Notes: generated by a model not told the origin, from the letters alone. Shown: positions 31,700 to 42,729, counted from the first letter of the stretch. The stretch: DNA of 64,000 nucleotides from Chara braunii (GCA_003427395.1 BFEA01000179.1:2111444-2175443); one strand, 5' to 3'. Translations and numbers: made by a program.

Positions 31700-34140
31700 A
31701 GAGTAGAAAGTTAGAGTAGGAGGAGGTTAATGAGAAAAGGGGTGCGCCAGGATATGGAGGAAGAAGTAACGATGGGCGGTAGAGAGTCGAGACTTCCTCC
31801 GATGCTTGACAAAATTGAGTGAAACGGGAAGGTAGACTGGGGTTTTGGGTAGGTGGAATCGATTGGCACAGTTAGTTTGCGTGCTAGGAAGCAGTGTAGA
31901 GAGTTAGTGGAGGAATAGAGTTCGCACAGAGTTATGGAGGTGGCGGGGATTGGAGAAGGAGGAAGGTGAAATCGTCTATCTCACCCGTTCCTGTATGAAA
32001 ACGGGCGAGGGAGGTTTCGTTCTGGAGGTATTTGGTCGAGGCGACCTCCAATATGAAGTCAGTTTACGGAGAAAGTCAGTAGGAATAGCGATACAAGAGA
32101 AAACGATTGCGTGGGTGATGGTGGAGACAAGGAAGGTGAAGACTGAGAAATGTGTATTTCGCTCGTCTCTGAATGAAATCGAGCGAAGAGAAGGTTTGTT
32201 TAGAGGTTTCGGTATACTGCGAAGCTGATGGAAGGGTTAGATTTGAATGTTGAGCGTTAGTTTTCGTCCAGTACTAATACGAGGCTGCGCCTGGGAAAGG
32301 AGGTCGGAAGGTGGTGATGCACCCACCCTCGTTCCGGCGGAAGGTTCATTCAGAAGAGCATATTCCTGCGTACAGAGTAACGAGCAAGTTAGTGCACGGC
32401 CACGGGGTAGGAGACTCACTCGTGGGTTGAAGTCTTGTCCAGTCAATCACGGCCAGGGTCGTTGGTTGCCTGCTGACTGGAGGATCGAGGAGCGAGCCGC
32501 GAGACCAGGTGGCCTACTGGCTAGCCAAGGAATTGATTGTGTTGAAGTTTGGGAATGGCGAGAAGTCGGTCACGACGGTTAAAGGACCTACCTATAGGAG
32601 GGAAGGTTGTCGAGTATGTGGAGCAGGGATTGTGAGCGAGCTGTGTTTAGAATGCTTACCCGTTTGTCGGGCTGCTGCAGTGGTCGTTGGGTGGGTGATG
32701 AGCTAAGTTGTCGCCACTGGCGGGCCACGGCTGGCACTGTTTGCAACCACCATTGTGGTCACTCTTTGGTTCCGTGGAAGATAGCACGCATCTGCTCCTC
32801 GGTATGGATAACTGGAAGAGTAGCATGTGTCCTGGCTGTCCGTAGCGGACTCGTCCTGATAACTGAGGAAGCCAGCGGGGAGTGAGCCACCCAAGTTGCA
32901 GGTATGTCTGTGGCGGGTTGTGGGCCAGGGCATTGCAAATCCATCCGCTGAATGATGTGCTGCCTACCTCACCAACTGAAGCAGCACGATTCTGCCTGCT
33001 GGTTGGATACGCATCGGAGGCTCACTAGTTAGCAGATACGCCACTCGGCAGCAACAGCATGAGTAAGGACGAGCAGAAGGGACGTACCTCCGGATCAGAG
33101 TCCCGCTATACGACCAACAGAGAAGCATGAGGCTGTAGGGGAAGCAAGGAGAGTTGGGCCAGGGGTCGAAGACTTACCGGATTGCTGGCGGGCGGCGCGA
33201 CGTACCGAACGAAGGGGCTCATCGTCATCCCGGCAGTGCGATGGGCTTACAAGCTCGAGGGGGGAGAGGCTGTGGCACCTTGGGAGCCATCTCGCGACCA
33301 ACGCATTAGCTCGTTGCACTGGAGCTGGGTCGAGTAAGCCTCTGACCGAGCTTGAACGTACTAAAGCACAGGGCAGAGGGAACAAAGGACTAAATGGTGG
33401 TATAAGTCATGATCTTGGTACTGGTCCGCTGCAGTTGCTAGGTTGCAACTGTGTCACGGGGTATGGCATCGATTGATCCTCCGGCTGCCTGTCCACTGCC
33501 TGATTACTGAGCTTGGCGCATCGTCTGTTGTACGTCATTACCTACCGTTGGGCATGCGGTTAGTACGGCCATGCGGAGCCGGCCATGCAGAATGTTGCTT
33601 ACTGTTGTAAGACTGTGGCACCACGGGCTCGCTGCGCTTGATGCATGTACACTCTGTTGTGCGAGCGGTGAGCCGTCTAAGCCTATGTTGCACTTCGGAT
33701 AGAGCGTAGAAGGAAGACTGTATCTGAACACGTCTCTTCTGGGCGGCGTTACTGCAACTTTTGAAGAATCATGACTCTTTCAGGCTGCGTTAATACAGAT
33801 TGGTTGAAGGTGGAGCGCAACCTGCCACTCCTATCAAGACTGTGATCCTCTATGGCAGCAGGTGCAGTTCGGAGTGCAGGGTAATGCAGTTCGGAGTGCA
33901 CGACAAACCGTTGTTTCTGCAGATATGAGGTCGCAGTTTGTGCCGGTCGCTATGCGTCGCTAAAGTACAGTACGGAAGCATGTGGAGTTTTCGCATTATA
34001 CGCTGCTGCAGCACCCTATAGTTGCACTCGGGTGACGTACATGTGACGGTCTGTGGAGGGGTATCAAGGGGTTATTGCTACAATTCAGGGAGTCATCAGA
34101 GGGTGACTTCGACAGTTTGACGTTGGAGTTGACCAAGCTG
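31700..34140. other. Unannotated interval
   Basis: Mixed-composition sequence. A short direct duplication TGCAGTTCGGAGTGCA lies near 33864 and 33886. No gene or RNA recognised; reading frames are short. Confidence 0.35.
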
Positions 34141-34149
34141 CTGCGTACT

Positions 34150-34409
34150 TGGCTGCCATTGTGGGGCCCTCAGGCGCATCGAGGTAATAAGGCCCTTTCA
34201 CGCGAGTCTGAGTGCACCTCCCTTGGATCTGAGAGTCTCAAACCTATCTCTTTCTGCCCTTCTCACTCTAAGTCTAGTCTGTTGGTTACGGGAGGAAGGC
34301 GGCAGGCGGGATTGCAACCCGTAGGACCGCATCAAGACTCTGTGGGGAGTCCACCCACCGATTGCGGGAGCTCTGCCGGAACCTAGGCGAGGTTCTGGAG
34401 GCAGGGAAT
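34150..34409 (+). mobile_element. 3' internal end of an LTR-type element (copy 1)
   Basis: It carries GGGGCCCTCAGGCGCATC and AAGGCCCTTTCACGCGAG, shared almost word for word with 42601-42650. It ends in a purine-rich GGAGGCAGGGAA followed by TGACAGACA, as expected for a polypurine tract and LTR start. No gag-pol coding is visible upstream, so the element is non-autonomous or eroded. Confidence 0.4.
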
Positions 34410-34664
34410 TGACAGACATATATTTTTTTGTCTGTATGACCCCACTATACCCATGTTTGTTTATCTCCTTTTAGTTTGACTGATGTATGAGTGAGATTGT
34501 CCCTATGATTTTGCTTTTGTTCAGGACATAATCAGATTAAATGGAAGGAATGTATGGGAGTGAAGCTTAAGTTTTTTTTTATTTTGACTGAAAGCAGACT
34601 AAGGGATGAACTGGGAAAGGTGGAAGGAAGACAGACTGTATAAGTTTGACTGGGTTAACCAAAG

Positions 34665-35285
34665 ACTGGGCATTGTTTCTAAGCTGAATGAACCAGAGCT
34701 GTGTTTATTTGGCTGTTTTCTAAAGGGCCAGACATTGTTTTTAATCTGAATGACCTGACTGCTATGTTTATTTTCTGAGGGTTTACCTGATGTGAAGGGG
34801 TTTTCTTGTTTTATTCTGAGGGAAGATTTTTGGCCTAAGGCTGAGCATTGTTTCTGAGTTGAATGGTTTAGCTTGAAAACCACGCACATAAGTACAACCT
34901 GAGTATAAAAGAAAGTATTTTTACTTATACTTGCATGTGAACTGACAGTTGGGCATTGTTTCCAAACCGAATGGTCCAGCGCTAAGCCATATCACCAAGA
35001 AGAGAAGGGAAATTACTGAGTATAATTGGAAATAGTCTGGGTAAGCTGAACATTGTTTCCAAGCCGAATGGTTAAGTCCCCTGCCCGTATTTGCTTTTTT
35101 TTTTTAGAACAAAATCAGAGAGTTATTAATATTTGGATATTAAACAGTTTAGGGTGGCTAGGCATTGTTTCCAAACGGAATGGTCTAGCCAAATGCGCAA
35201 AGAAGAGAAAAGTAGTAGTGCAACATTTTCATGTATATCCTAAGACAAGCTGAACATTGTTTCCAAGCCAAATGGTCTAGCATTC
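34665..35285 (+). repeat. Array of seven GCATTGTTTCCAAGCCGAATGG hairpin units
   Basis: Core G(A/C)CATTGTTTCCAA followed by CGAATGGTCTAGC occurs near 34668, 34729, 34847, 34955, 35046, 35160 and 35249, with spacings of about 60-118 bp. The best unit (35156-35190) folds as GGCTAG-CATT pairing with AATG-CTAGCC. The units between the cores are largely unrelated, so only the hairpin core is conserved. Confidence 0.8.
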
Positions 35286-35579
35286 GTGCCATACGTAAGT
35301 TGGGTATAAAGGTTGAATTATTTGAAGATTCATGAACTATCCTATGTGAAATAACTTGGGGTTGGTGAAATTACTTACCTTTGTGATTTGACCTGCATGT
35401 GACTGAGTGCAACTACTACTTAATCCGCGTTTCAGTTTGATAGGTAGTTGCTTTAATTGCTCGCCACGTGCTAGAGCCATAGGAGTTAGTTTCAATTCCT
35501 GCATTTTTTGGGCTAAGTTTATTTTTACTCAGGTCAATTTCTGCATTTTCTGGGATCATTTATTATACTTGGTCTTGTA

Positions 35580-36105
35580 TAAATTTTGGGAAGCGCTGCT
35601 GAAATTTTTACAAAACCAAGGAGTTAGTCAGATTTTGCCCTTCCAAGATCCAGTTGTCCTGACTCTTTGACTTAGTAAAAATATGGAAACGTCCTTTTCA
35701 AAAGGGAGTGCTGCCCAAATTTTTACTAATTCAGAGAGTTAGACAAAATTGGACTTTTATTTATTCTAAACTTAGCTTTGTATAAATCTTGGAATAACAC
35801 TTTCTCTACGGTAAGCGCTGCCGAAATTTTTAAAAATCTAAGGAGTTAGTCAAATTGTGTCTTAAGTTGAACTCATGTATCGATTCCAAATTCATATCTG
35901 ACTTAGTACAAATTTGGGAAGTCTACCTTTTTAAAGGAAATGCTGCCCAAATTCTTACTAATTCAGGGAGTTAAATTAATTTCGGCTTTCTAGAGTTAGG
36001 GATTATTCTTGCTTTCAAGTTTGGGCTATTACAAATTCTGCTAAGGCACTTTTCCTACGGGAAGCGCTGCCGAAATATTCCTAAATTTAGAGGAGTTAGA
36101 TTATA
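35580..36105 (+). repeat. Array with GGAAGCGCTGCCGAAATTTTT core, alternating subtypes
   Basis: Five units near 35590, 35705, 35815, 35940 and 36060 alternate between a GCGCTGCCGAAATTTTT type and an (A/G)TGCTGCCCAAATTTTTAC type, each followed by AAGGAGTTAG or CAGGGAGTTAG. Period is about 115-125 bp, higher-order period about 235 bp. The B units form nested hairpins (AATTTGGG/CCCAAATT around CCTTTTTAAAGG). Confidence 0.75.
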
Positions 36106-36705
36106 TTTTGATAGGTGACAATTTTGGGAGTTCACTCTGTATGAGGAGATTCTGCCAAAAAACCTACCTTTCCCTTAGACATTGGTTTAAGGATAGACCC
36201 AAGATTAGTTAAGTAGAATGACCTTTGGTGGAATCGAAATATGGAGGTTGCGCTTGATTTTGACTCATAGATTAACTTGGGGTTGACCTGTCGTATGTTA
36301 CAGGTCCTTCTGGACGTTTGATTTGAAATCAGGATAAGATTCAGCTCGATGCTACAAGGATCGCTTTTTGTTATCACTGATAACAGGTCGGTTGCCGATT
36401 CGTCGGTTTACGACTCAATTCCAACTCACCCTCAATACTTAACCTAAAAGGCTTTAACCCTGATGATTTTATTGTTTTGTTTCACCCGAACTTTTATTGA
36501 ATGACCATTTAACAAAGGTGCTGAGTACTTAATTATAGTTGGTTGGACAGGAGGTTGGGGCTTGCATGGCTAAAGCGAGGGGTATGAGCATAGAGAGTGG
36601 TTGGGGTTGACTCCGTGTAGTGCGTTGACTCTTGTTTGACTCTTTGATGTGATTGCAGGTATGTTCTGTAGTTCGGATTTTGAATTTGACTGCCTGCGAT
36701 CACAT

Positions 36706-36783
36706 ATATATATATGGTTGTGAGGAGTCCCACTGTGATTATGAGAAGTGATCGTCACATACTTATTCCCCTTATATATATAT

Positions 36784-36817
<34 letters not shown>

Positions 36818-36818
36818 C
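36706..36818. repeat. (TA)n and (GT)n microsatellites
   Basis: TATATATATA near 36706 and near 36776, then (TG)n of about 30 bp to 36818. Confidence 0.9.
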
Positions 36819-36954
36819 TACCTATGTTGGGAGTTCGCGTGGTCTGAGGGGTCACGCTTAAAGGTAAAGATTGGGGGTTGGGATCGAGGGAAGAAAGAAA
36901 GCCCCCTCAACGTGGTTGTATGCTTCTTAGGGGTTTCTTAGTCGGACGTTAGTC

Positions 36955-37165
36955 CTGGGCCTGGATTCGAGGTCCTTGTCCGGGACATCCCAGGCCCTAG
37001 ACTCTGCAGGGAAGGAACCTTCCCTTTCGCAGAGCCTATCTGCCCTGCCCGTCGAGACACCCAACCCTGAGGCCAGAAATGTCGTGGGGGTTGAACGGCA
37101 TGTCCTTCAGCTGTTCAATATCGTGAAGGGCAACCCCTCACGATATATTCCTTCAGCCATTCAAT
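36955..37165. repeat. Consecutive stem-loops
   Basis: GGGCCTGG/CCAGGCCC (about 36957-37004), then CTCTGC...GCAGAG enclosing the 16-bp palindrome GGGAAGGAACCTTCCC (about 37009-37024), then ATATCGTGA/TCACGATAT (about 37118-37146), followed by a degenerate direct repeat of the last left arm. Same texture as the chains at 39.2 and 47.4 kb. Confidence 0.75.
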
Positions 37166-37989
37166 ATTGCGAGGCCGAAATTGCGATTGCGACGTATGAC
37201 TAGCATCGCGGGTTGATGTAGGAAGGGCGTGCAGCCGCGCAACTTTATATCAAAGTCTTGCGCACGACGTTCGTCTGTCCTAGTGTCTAGAGTTATGGGA
37301 CTACGTGATTTGTATGTGTACATGTGTGTCCAGGGTCAGTTTAGGTCATTGGTGCCAACCGAAAAGGTTACCCGAGATTGTGATTTTGGGATAGGGAGGC
37401 CCTTCGACCCATTTTTGCTTTTTAGAGTTGTTATAGTTGGACGTTGTAGTCCGTGGCAGCCGTCAAAGTCAAACCCCTTGACTCGCTTCCAGACCCTAGG
37501 AGAAGGAGCTGGTCCCCAGGGTCGTAAGAGACGATTGCCACCACAGGTACGAACTTGTGTACCACCCACTCTCCGCAGGGTGCAGAAGAGGGTGTGGTTC
37601 TCAACCGCACCTGGCGGTTGTTCAGCGTCGAGAGATTAACCCTCAAGGCGCGTGTCAGCCGACACTTGAGTGTCGAATGCGGCCCTCGAGTTTAACGAGG
37701 ACTGCCTGAGTATGGGTACTATATGGTACGCCATCATTGCGACCGCTTGCATATGCTTGCATTGAGAATCAATATGACTTAGCCCCGCGTTCGCGCGGTT
37801 TTATACCAAGTCTCGCGCGCGGCGCCTATCCGATTTCCGCATCGGAGGGTTATGGGACAACTACTAAGGGACTAGGAGTGTTGTCGCGTTGTTCGTTTAG
37901 TGTCGTTCTGTATATGTATATGTACGTATGTGTGTGTGTGTGTTTTAATTTTTGTGTTCTTTATAGTGGTGTGCGCGTGGCGTGTGGGA

Positions 37990-38425
37990 TGCGTCCTAGT
38001 CGACCGACGACGAGTTGCGCTTGGGACCTCAGCCCCCCAAGATGTCGATTCGTGTGCGGGTTCGTTAGAGGCGTAATACCACGCGTACCCCCTATGCTAC
38101 AGCGAACGAGAAACACCCTCGGCTGGTCCACCTCTGCGATTGCATCTAATGAACTTTCGTACTGTGGACTGGTAGCTCGGCGGGGATACGCCCACCGAAG
38201 GGAGGTGACAACTCTCGTAAGGTGGAGGTAAGTCGTGCCTCACGTAGGCCCTATCCTGTTGTAGGGGCTCGCGAGAGGTATGACTGACGCACTCGACCTG
38301 AGCGGCTTGCGGAAGCTCCATGTATATTTGCGACGAAGGATTTAAACCAACTCTTGCGTGACGCGGCCGAGAGGGTCCCGTGCTGCCCTTGAGTAGTGCC
38401 GGATCGATGCCCTCGACAACGCACA
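37990..38425 (+). repeat. Dispersed ~430-bp repeat, copy 1
   Basis: Shared with 51205-51675 (plus) and 63130-63360 (minus, partial). Landmarks: GCGTCCTAGTCGACCGACG, CGCCCTCGGCT/CACCCTCGGCT, GGTAGCTCGGCGGGGATACG, GAGGTAAGTCGTGCC (a donor-like site) and CCCTATCCTGTTGTAGGG. No coding frame is conserved among the three. Class unknown. Confidence 0.7.
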
Positions 38426-38449
38426 ATCGAGAAATTGCCTAGTTGTTTT

Positions 38450-38559
38450 TCAATTCCGTTACGGGAATCGAACTCGGGTCCGCACATTGGAAGGGAAGGG
38501 GGAAGGCGCCAGCAAGGCATGGTAATGACTGTTGTAGCCATTGGTTTATGCCAACGGCT

Positions 38560-38565
<6 letters not shown>
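38450..38565 (-). repeat. tRNA-like module with consensus B box, minus strand
   Basis: On the minus strand GAGTTCGATTCCCG (38475-38462) is a perfect B box, and GGCTACAACAGTCATTACC lies upstream at A-box distance. Folding of a complete tRNA is not evident, so a SINE head or tRNA pseudogene is more likely. Confidence 0.45.
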
Positions 38566-38596
<31 letters not shown>

Positions 38597-38896
38597 CATG
38601 AACAGTGTCAGATGGCACACCAAGAAAAACAGGGATTTATAGTCCTTGAAAAGCAGGCGCCGTTTTCAGTTTTGTTTTTTACTGTTTTTATATTTTTTTC
38701 TTTTCTTTCTTTCTCTTAGAATTTCTTTTAGATTCTCTTTGTTTTCTCTCCTCGTTTGTTTGATGTGCCAGGCGAGACTCCCAACCAGCAACTTGCAAAA
38801 AAAAAACAGCTCCACCTATAGGTAGAACAAAATCGAACGAATCTACCCCTATTACGTGGAGGGGTACACTGCCGCGACACACACACACACACACAC

Positions 38897-38959
<63 letters not shown>

Positions 38960-39227
38960 TCCTACTGGGCATTGACCTCATGCCACTTCCAATGATAGGT
39001 TGAGCAAACCCCGATGTATCTACCCTTAGACATGGGGGTGTGCAGACGCCCGTTCTCCAGGGCGTTGGTAAGTCATTCCAGGTAAGTTTTCATTTTATTT
39101 TTTTTTTAGTCCCCTTGTTTTCTCCCTCCCTGTTCGTAGCCATTGAAGCACGACCAAGTAAGGAAAAATGGGAGGGTTGACAAAAAAAAAAAACAAAAAA
39201 AAAAAAAAACAACGAAACAAAACGAAA

Positions 39228-39964
39228 ACGAGGCAACAGCCTCGTGGGAACAAAAGGCAGAAGAACAACCTTTTCAGGCTATGTGAGAGCATGTTTAGCT
39301 CCTCACTAAAAAAACACGAATATTTGTGACCGTGAGATTTGAAATTTCGCGGCTCATGACACACGAGTGTAAAAGGAACTGTGAGAGTTGGTTTGAGAGA
39401 GGAAGAAGGAGAACGTGAGAGTTAGGAGGAGGAGATCCTACTTCTCCCAAGCTGACAACTGCCCTCCCCGTTTTCAGGGGAGAGAAAAGTAAAAGGTGGA
39501 AGGGTTGTTGCACGTAACAGCATGCACCTAGCTGAGGTATGAGCCATGTACAGTATAGTTAGATTATTTTTATTTTTATTTTTATTTTTGTTTGCTTCTT
39601 CTTTTTCTTGTGAGGACACTTGTCCTCTCGTGGTGCTACCTCTGGCAGAAGCTTCCAGAGGTAACTGTCAGGCTCCTGTTTTTAGAGGGAGCCTGAAAAA
39701 TAAAGGGTCATAGAGGAAAAGGCTAAGTACAACCTTTTCCCCGATGTATCTGCCTTCGAAAAAGGGTCCAGATACATAAAACTGAAAGGGGTTGTATCTC
39801 CTCAACCCCTTATCAGAAAAATAAAAGAAAAACACTTTCGGAAATAGCAAAAACCCAGCTACCTCGTGAAATTCCGAGATAGCTGTGAAAAAGAAAAGAA
39901 AAAGAAAATGCGGGCAGTTAAAGAAACTGCCTTCACTAAGGCTGTGATTGTGGTGCGGTCACAG
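39228..39964. repeat. Chain of at least twelve back-to-back stem-loops
   Basis: Examples with arms: ACGAGG/CCTCGT (39228/39240), AAAAGG/CCTTTT (39252/39269), CTCCCC/GGGGAG (39464/39477), GAGGACA/TGTCCTC (39612/39621), TACCTCTGG/CCAGAGGTA (39637/39655), TCAGGCTCC/GGAGCCTGA (39668/39688), GGAAAAGG/CCTTTTCC (39715/39733), ATGTATCTG/CAGATACAT (39744/39769), AAGGGGTTG/CAACCCCTT (39786/39803), AGCTAcCTCG/CGAGaTAGCT (39857/39875), GGCAGTT/AACTGCC (39913/39925) and CTGTGA/TCACAG (39942/39959). From 39612 to 39964 they almost touch. Confidence 0.92.
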
Positions 39965-40054
39965 TTACCCCTGGATCTTGGCTAGATCAAGAGCTCGCTG
40001 TGAGCCCGCGATTTTGCCTGGGGGATGGAGTGACGTTCAACCCTCTTCAACCAT

Positions 40055-40062
40055 TATAAAAC
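40055..40062 (+). promoter_or_regulatory. TATA box downstream of the hairpin chain
   Basis: TATAAAAC about 90 nt past the last stem-loop. A start about 30 nt downstream would fall near 40085-40095. The matching element at 47.4-49 kb has TATAAAAG in the same relative place. Confidence 0.5.
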
Positions 40063-40334
40063 AGACAGTTGTCTCCCAGCTGCCACACAAAGCACTCATG
40101 TTGCCAGTGTGTGACGAGCACACTTGAGTGTTGCTGGCTGTTGGAGGTGCTGCCTCAAGCAACGTGGGAGGAGGCTGGAGATCTGCAAAGGAGCGAAAGG
40201 AGAGGAGCTGGGCAGCCATAGCCAACGCAGGGAGCACTCTGCTTCCCTCCCCTCTGGCTGGTGCTGGTCCCACATGACTGATCAGGGACGCTGCGGGACT
40301 ACGGCGATACGACACTGAGGAATTTGGGCCTTAT

Positions 40335-40405
40335 CAATTTTGGTCTGGCATTTAGGGAAAATGCTGCCAAAATTTTACAGCAAGGAGTAAGCGGCGACAA
40401 GGCTG
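40335..40405 (+). repeat. Single GGAAAATGCTGCC hairpin unit
   Basis: AATTTTGG-GGCATTT pairs with AATGC-CC-AAAATT around a short loop, followed by AAGGAGTAAG. It matches the units of the 35.6-36.1 kb array and, in its core, those at 49.2-49.5 kb. Confidence 0.65.
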
Positions 40406-40431
40406 TTAACAGTGGTACCAGCGGATCAGAC

Positions 40432-41705
40432 CTACGGTGTTGTACCAAATACCCTTACAAGGGTATTTGGCGTGTTTTTTGCTAATCACACTAGTGCAGC
40501 CTCGTCCGCTCGACGACGCGCGTACGGAAGGAAGTTTCGGCCCTCGCCGGGGTGAGCGGTGTGCGTGGGGTATTGACGATGAGACGCAATCAAGCACAGC
40601 CTAGGGTGTAGGCGCGCGGACGTAAGGCGTGCATGATCCCCCGCATTATTTGATGACTGTGAAGTTGCCATTGGTTGCCGGCCAAGATTTTTATTTTTGA
40701 TTAAACTAGGATTAAAAGGATTTGTGTTTCTTGATTTGATACGCGTGCCTGTAACCTGGGCGTACGTCCGGAGAATGGCATCAACAACAACGTGAATTTG
40801 AAACATTTCGGTAGATCTGCGCGTCGCACAACATCAGTTTATTCAAGTGTCCGTCAAAGCTTGACCCAGCCTAAGGCATAACACTAGCAGTTACAGCGTC
40901 GGACTTTAGGGATCGAGATCGAGCGGCGATGACGTGGGGATATCAGAGTAGCGTGAAGGGACCGAGGGGTTGAGGACCCGGCAGGGCTATCCCCCTTGGT
41001 TTTTTTCGTCGGCGACTTCGGAGCGGTACTAGTAGTTCCCTTTCCCCGTCTATCGTATTCGGAAGATTAAAAAGTTCTTAATGTATTTATTGTTCATTAT
41101 CGCATAATTATTATTTTGCTCCGAGGTTCCTTAACTCAGACGCGACGCTGGATTTCGAGGGCCTTGAGCGGGCACCTCCTATGTTTTACCTACAGGTTCT
41201 TGCGGGTTCGGGATGCTGACGAAATCCCTCAACCTTGCCAGTCTTAAAATGGGGGCCCATGAGTTCAACATGTATGCGAGCCAGGGAGTGAGACGGCAAG
41301 AGTCTGTTGAGGGCTTACCGCTGATGGACCACGAATTGTTGTGGGGGGTATGATTGTGGTCGTGCCCATGGGACCCGACAAACGGGGCTGCGCCTGGACA
41401 TAGGTGGCCCATGATATTATCAATAAGCCCACAGCAATACAGGCTATGGAGGCAGTCTGTGCGGAACTCCTTTTCGCATCGGCCTTCAAGGTTTTTTTGG
41501 TTGAGCATTGTCGTTACCACCAAGATCCGCACCGAAACCCGGCCCACGTAGGCATGATGTTGGCTTAGAGGCGGGCCCGTGTCCTCTTGATCATTTAAGG
41601 GGCGGAGTCGAGAAGGTTAAGCATAAGCCGGGCGCTGCAGCACTTTCCGTTGGGACTGATTAGGCAGGTGAGTAGATAACGTACTTCTCAGTAGATTCCG
41701 ACTCT
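40432..41705 (+). mobile_element. 1.27-kb dispersed element, copy 1
   Basis: Direct repeat of 45298-46625, clearly similar by eye over the whole length. Order: ATACCCTTACAAGGGTAT hairpin (40449), GGCGCGCGGACGTAAGGCG block, CCGGCCAAGATTTTTATTTTT, a tRNA-like module (B box 40909), CCCCCTTGG tail, AT-rich middle, then a possible splice acceptor TTTTACCTACAG (41198) and an eroded reading frame. It is followed directly by another hairpin/tRNA-like copy at 41712. Confidence 0.75.
41205..41551 (+). pseudogene. Eroded reading frame in the 1.27-kb element, copy 1
   Basis: Corresponds to the frame at 46090-46475. It has a 27-nt in-frame deletion relative to copy 2 and a TGA (after LLWGV) where copy 2 has CGA. 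The downstream part includes GHRWPMILSISPQQY and ends at the same TAG. I recognise no family; many amino-acid changes separate the two copies. Confidence 0.3.
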
Positions 41706-41711
41706 CGTGGT

Positions 41712-42250
41712 CGTTGTCGGTGCGAATACCCTTATAAGGGTATCCGCCCTGGTTTTTGCAAGTAACGGAAAATAAGTTTGATTTAACGTTTAGGTATATC
41801 GCGTGAGGCGCGATTGCATTTGTGGATTACGTTGGTTGATTAAAGAAGAGAGTGTGGGGGTGCGCAGACTTAAGGCGCGCGTGATCTCTCTTCCTGTTGA
41901 TGATTGTAAAATCTGCGTAGTTGCCGGCCAAATCTTTTATTTTTTGATTTAAACTAGGATTAAAAAAATATTTTAATTTTGATTGATGTGCTTGACCATG
42001 ACATATGCGTAGGTGCGGAGGACGACATCGACAACAACGTAATTTTGGAAACGTTTCGGAACACTCGCGTGACAAACAGTATCCGTTTATTTAGGTGCCC
42101 GTCGAAACTAGACCCAGCCTTGGGCCTAGCACTATTGGTTATAACGTCGTACTTTCATTTGAGAAATTCACAGTACGAGATCGAGCAGCGGCGGCGTAGA
42201 GATATCAAAGTAGCAGGGGCAGGAGCAGTGGTGCATGGCCAATCTTGGGT
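41712..42250 (+). mobile_element. Hairpin-plus-tRNA-like element, copy 4
   Basis: TTGTCGGTGCGAATACCC (as at 29537), hairpin ATACCCTTATAAGGGTAT 41726-41743 (a perfect palindrome), GAGTGTGGGGGTGCGCAGAC block (41851), CCGGCCAAATCTTTTATTTTT, then A box TAGCACTATTGG (42127) with ATAACGTCGTACTT and B box GAGATCGAGC (42177). It abuts the end of the 1.27-kb element. Confidence 0.6.
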
Positions 42251-42587
42251 GGGGGGCCAGAGACTGTATATGCAAACAAACGAACAACCCCTGTTTGGCG
42301 CAGAACCTAGTCTGTGTTATTTGGAGGCCGTGTTTTTTGTGGCTGTTGCGCTCAACTGGAGTGTGCACAGGTTCTTGATGGGTATTGTCGAGTTCTATTC
42401 ACAGTTTCGAATAGAGCACAGAGGGGTGTACTCTATTTGAGTGCGGCTCCTCTTAGGCTGCGTGGCAACGTTATGAACGTCATGACTTGAGGAAGTAACC
42501 AGGATCGCAAAAGGGGTTTTTGCTACAATCCGGAGAGTCGCCAAGAAGTCTAAAATTGGTGATTGGCTTCTTTTGGTCAAGCCGTAG

Positions 42588-42729
42588 CTGCCATCATTGC
42601 GGGGCCCTCAGGCGCATCAAGGCAACAAGGCCCTCTCATGCGAGTTGAGTCAGTCCTCCTCCTGTACGAAGGGTTCAGGAAGAAGTTGGTATAGCCCTAC
42701 CGTCCACTGCGTCTGATTTTAAAAGGGGG
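42588..42729 (+). mobile_element. 3' internal end of an LTR-type element (copy 2) with polypurine tract
   Basis: GGGGCCCTCAGGCGCATC and AAGGCCCTCTCATGCGAG match 34163-34210. It ends in AAAAGGGGG (42721-42729), immediately followed by TGTGATGACAAGG, a classical PPT/LTR boundary. No pol motifs lie upstream. Confidence 0.5.

Larger units (their letters stand above)
34410..36440 (+). repeat. Putative LTR containing two hairpin arrays
   Basis: It starts TGACAGACATATA after a purine tract; the 3' limit is not determined. Array 1 (34.65-35.28 kb) and array 2 (35.58-36.10 kb) are listed separately. A TATA-like GAGTATAAAAG lies at about 34900. The LTR identity is inference. Confidence 0.35.
38568..40320 (+). 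repeat. Hairpin-chain/TATA element, copy 1 (LTR-like)
   Basis: It begins after an A29 tract (38568-38596). Its head (CAGATGGCACACCAAGAA...GCGCCGTTTTCAG) matches heads at 47360 and 47715. Then come T-rich DNA, (CA)n(GA)n at 38880-38955, and at least twelve stem-loops (39228-39964). A TATA box (40055) and a downstream region with AGGAGAGGAGCTGGGCAGCCATAGCC follow, the last shared with 48838-48860. The order fits U3-R-U5 of an LTR, but no internal coding region follows. Confidence 0.5.

Noticed and set aside
38450-38540. Intact tRNA gene on the minus strand
   Set aside because: The B box is perfect, but I could not find pairing acceptor and anticodon stems, so it is treated as tRNA-derived repeat.
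41179-41547. Minus frames antisense to the 1.27-kb element (also 46073-46564)
   Set aside because: Open in both copies, but the plus frame follows an acceptor-like site and neither shows a known family; the minus frames are probably shadows.
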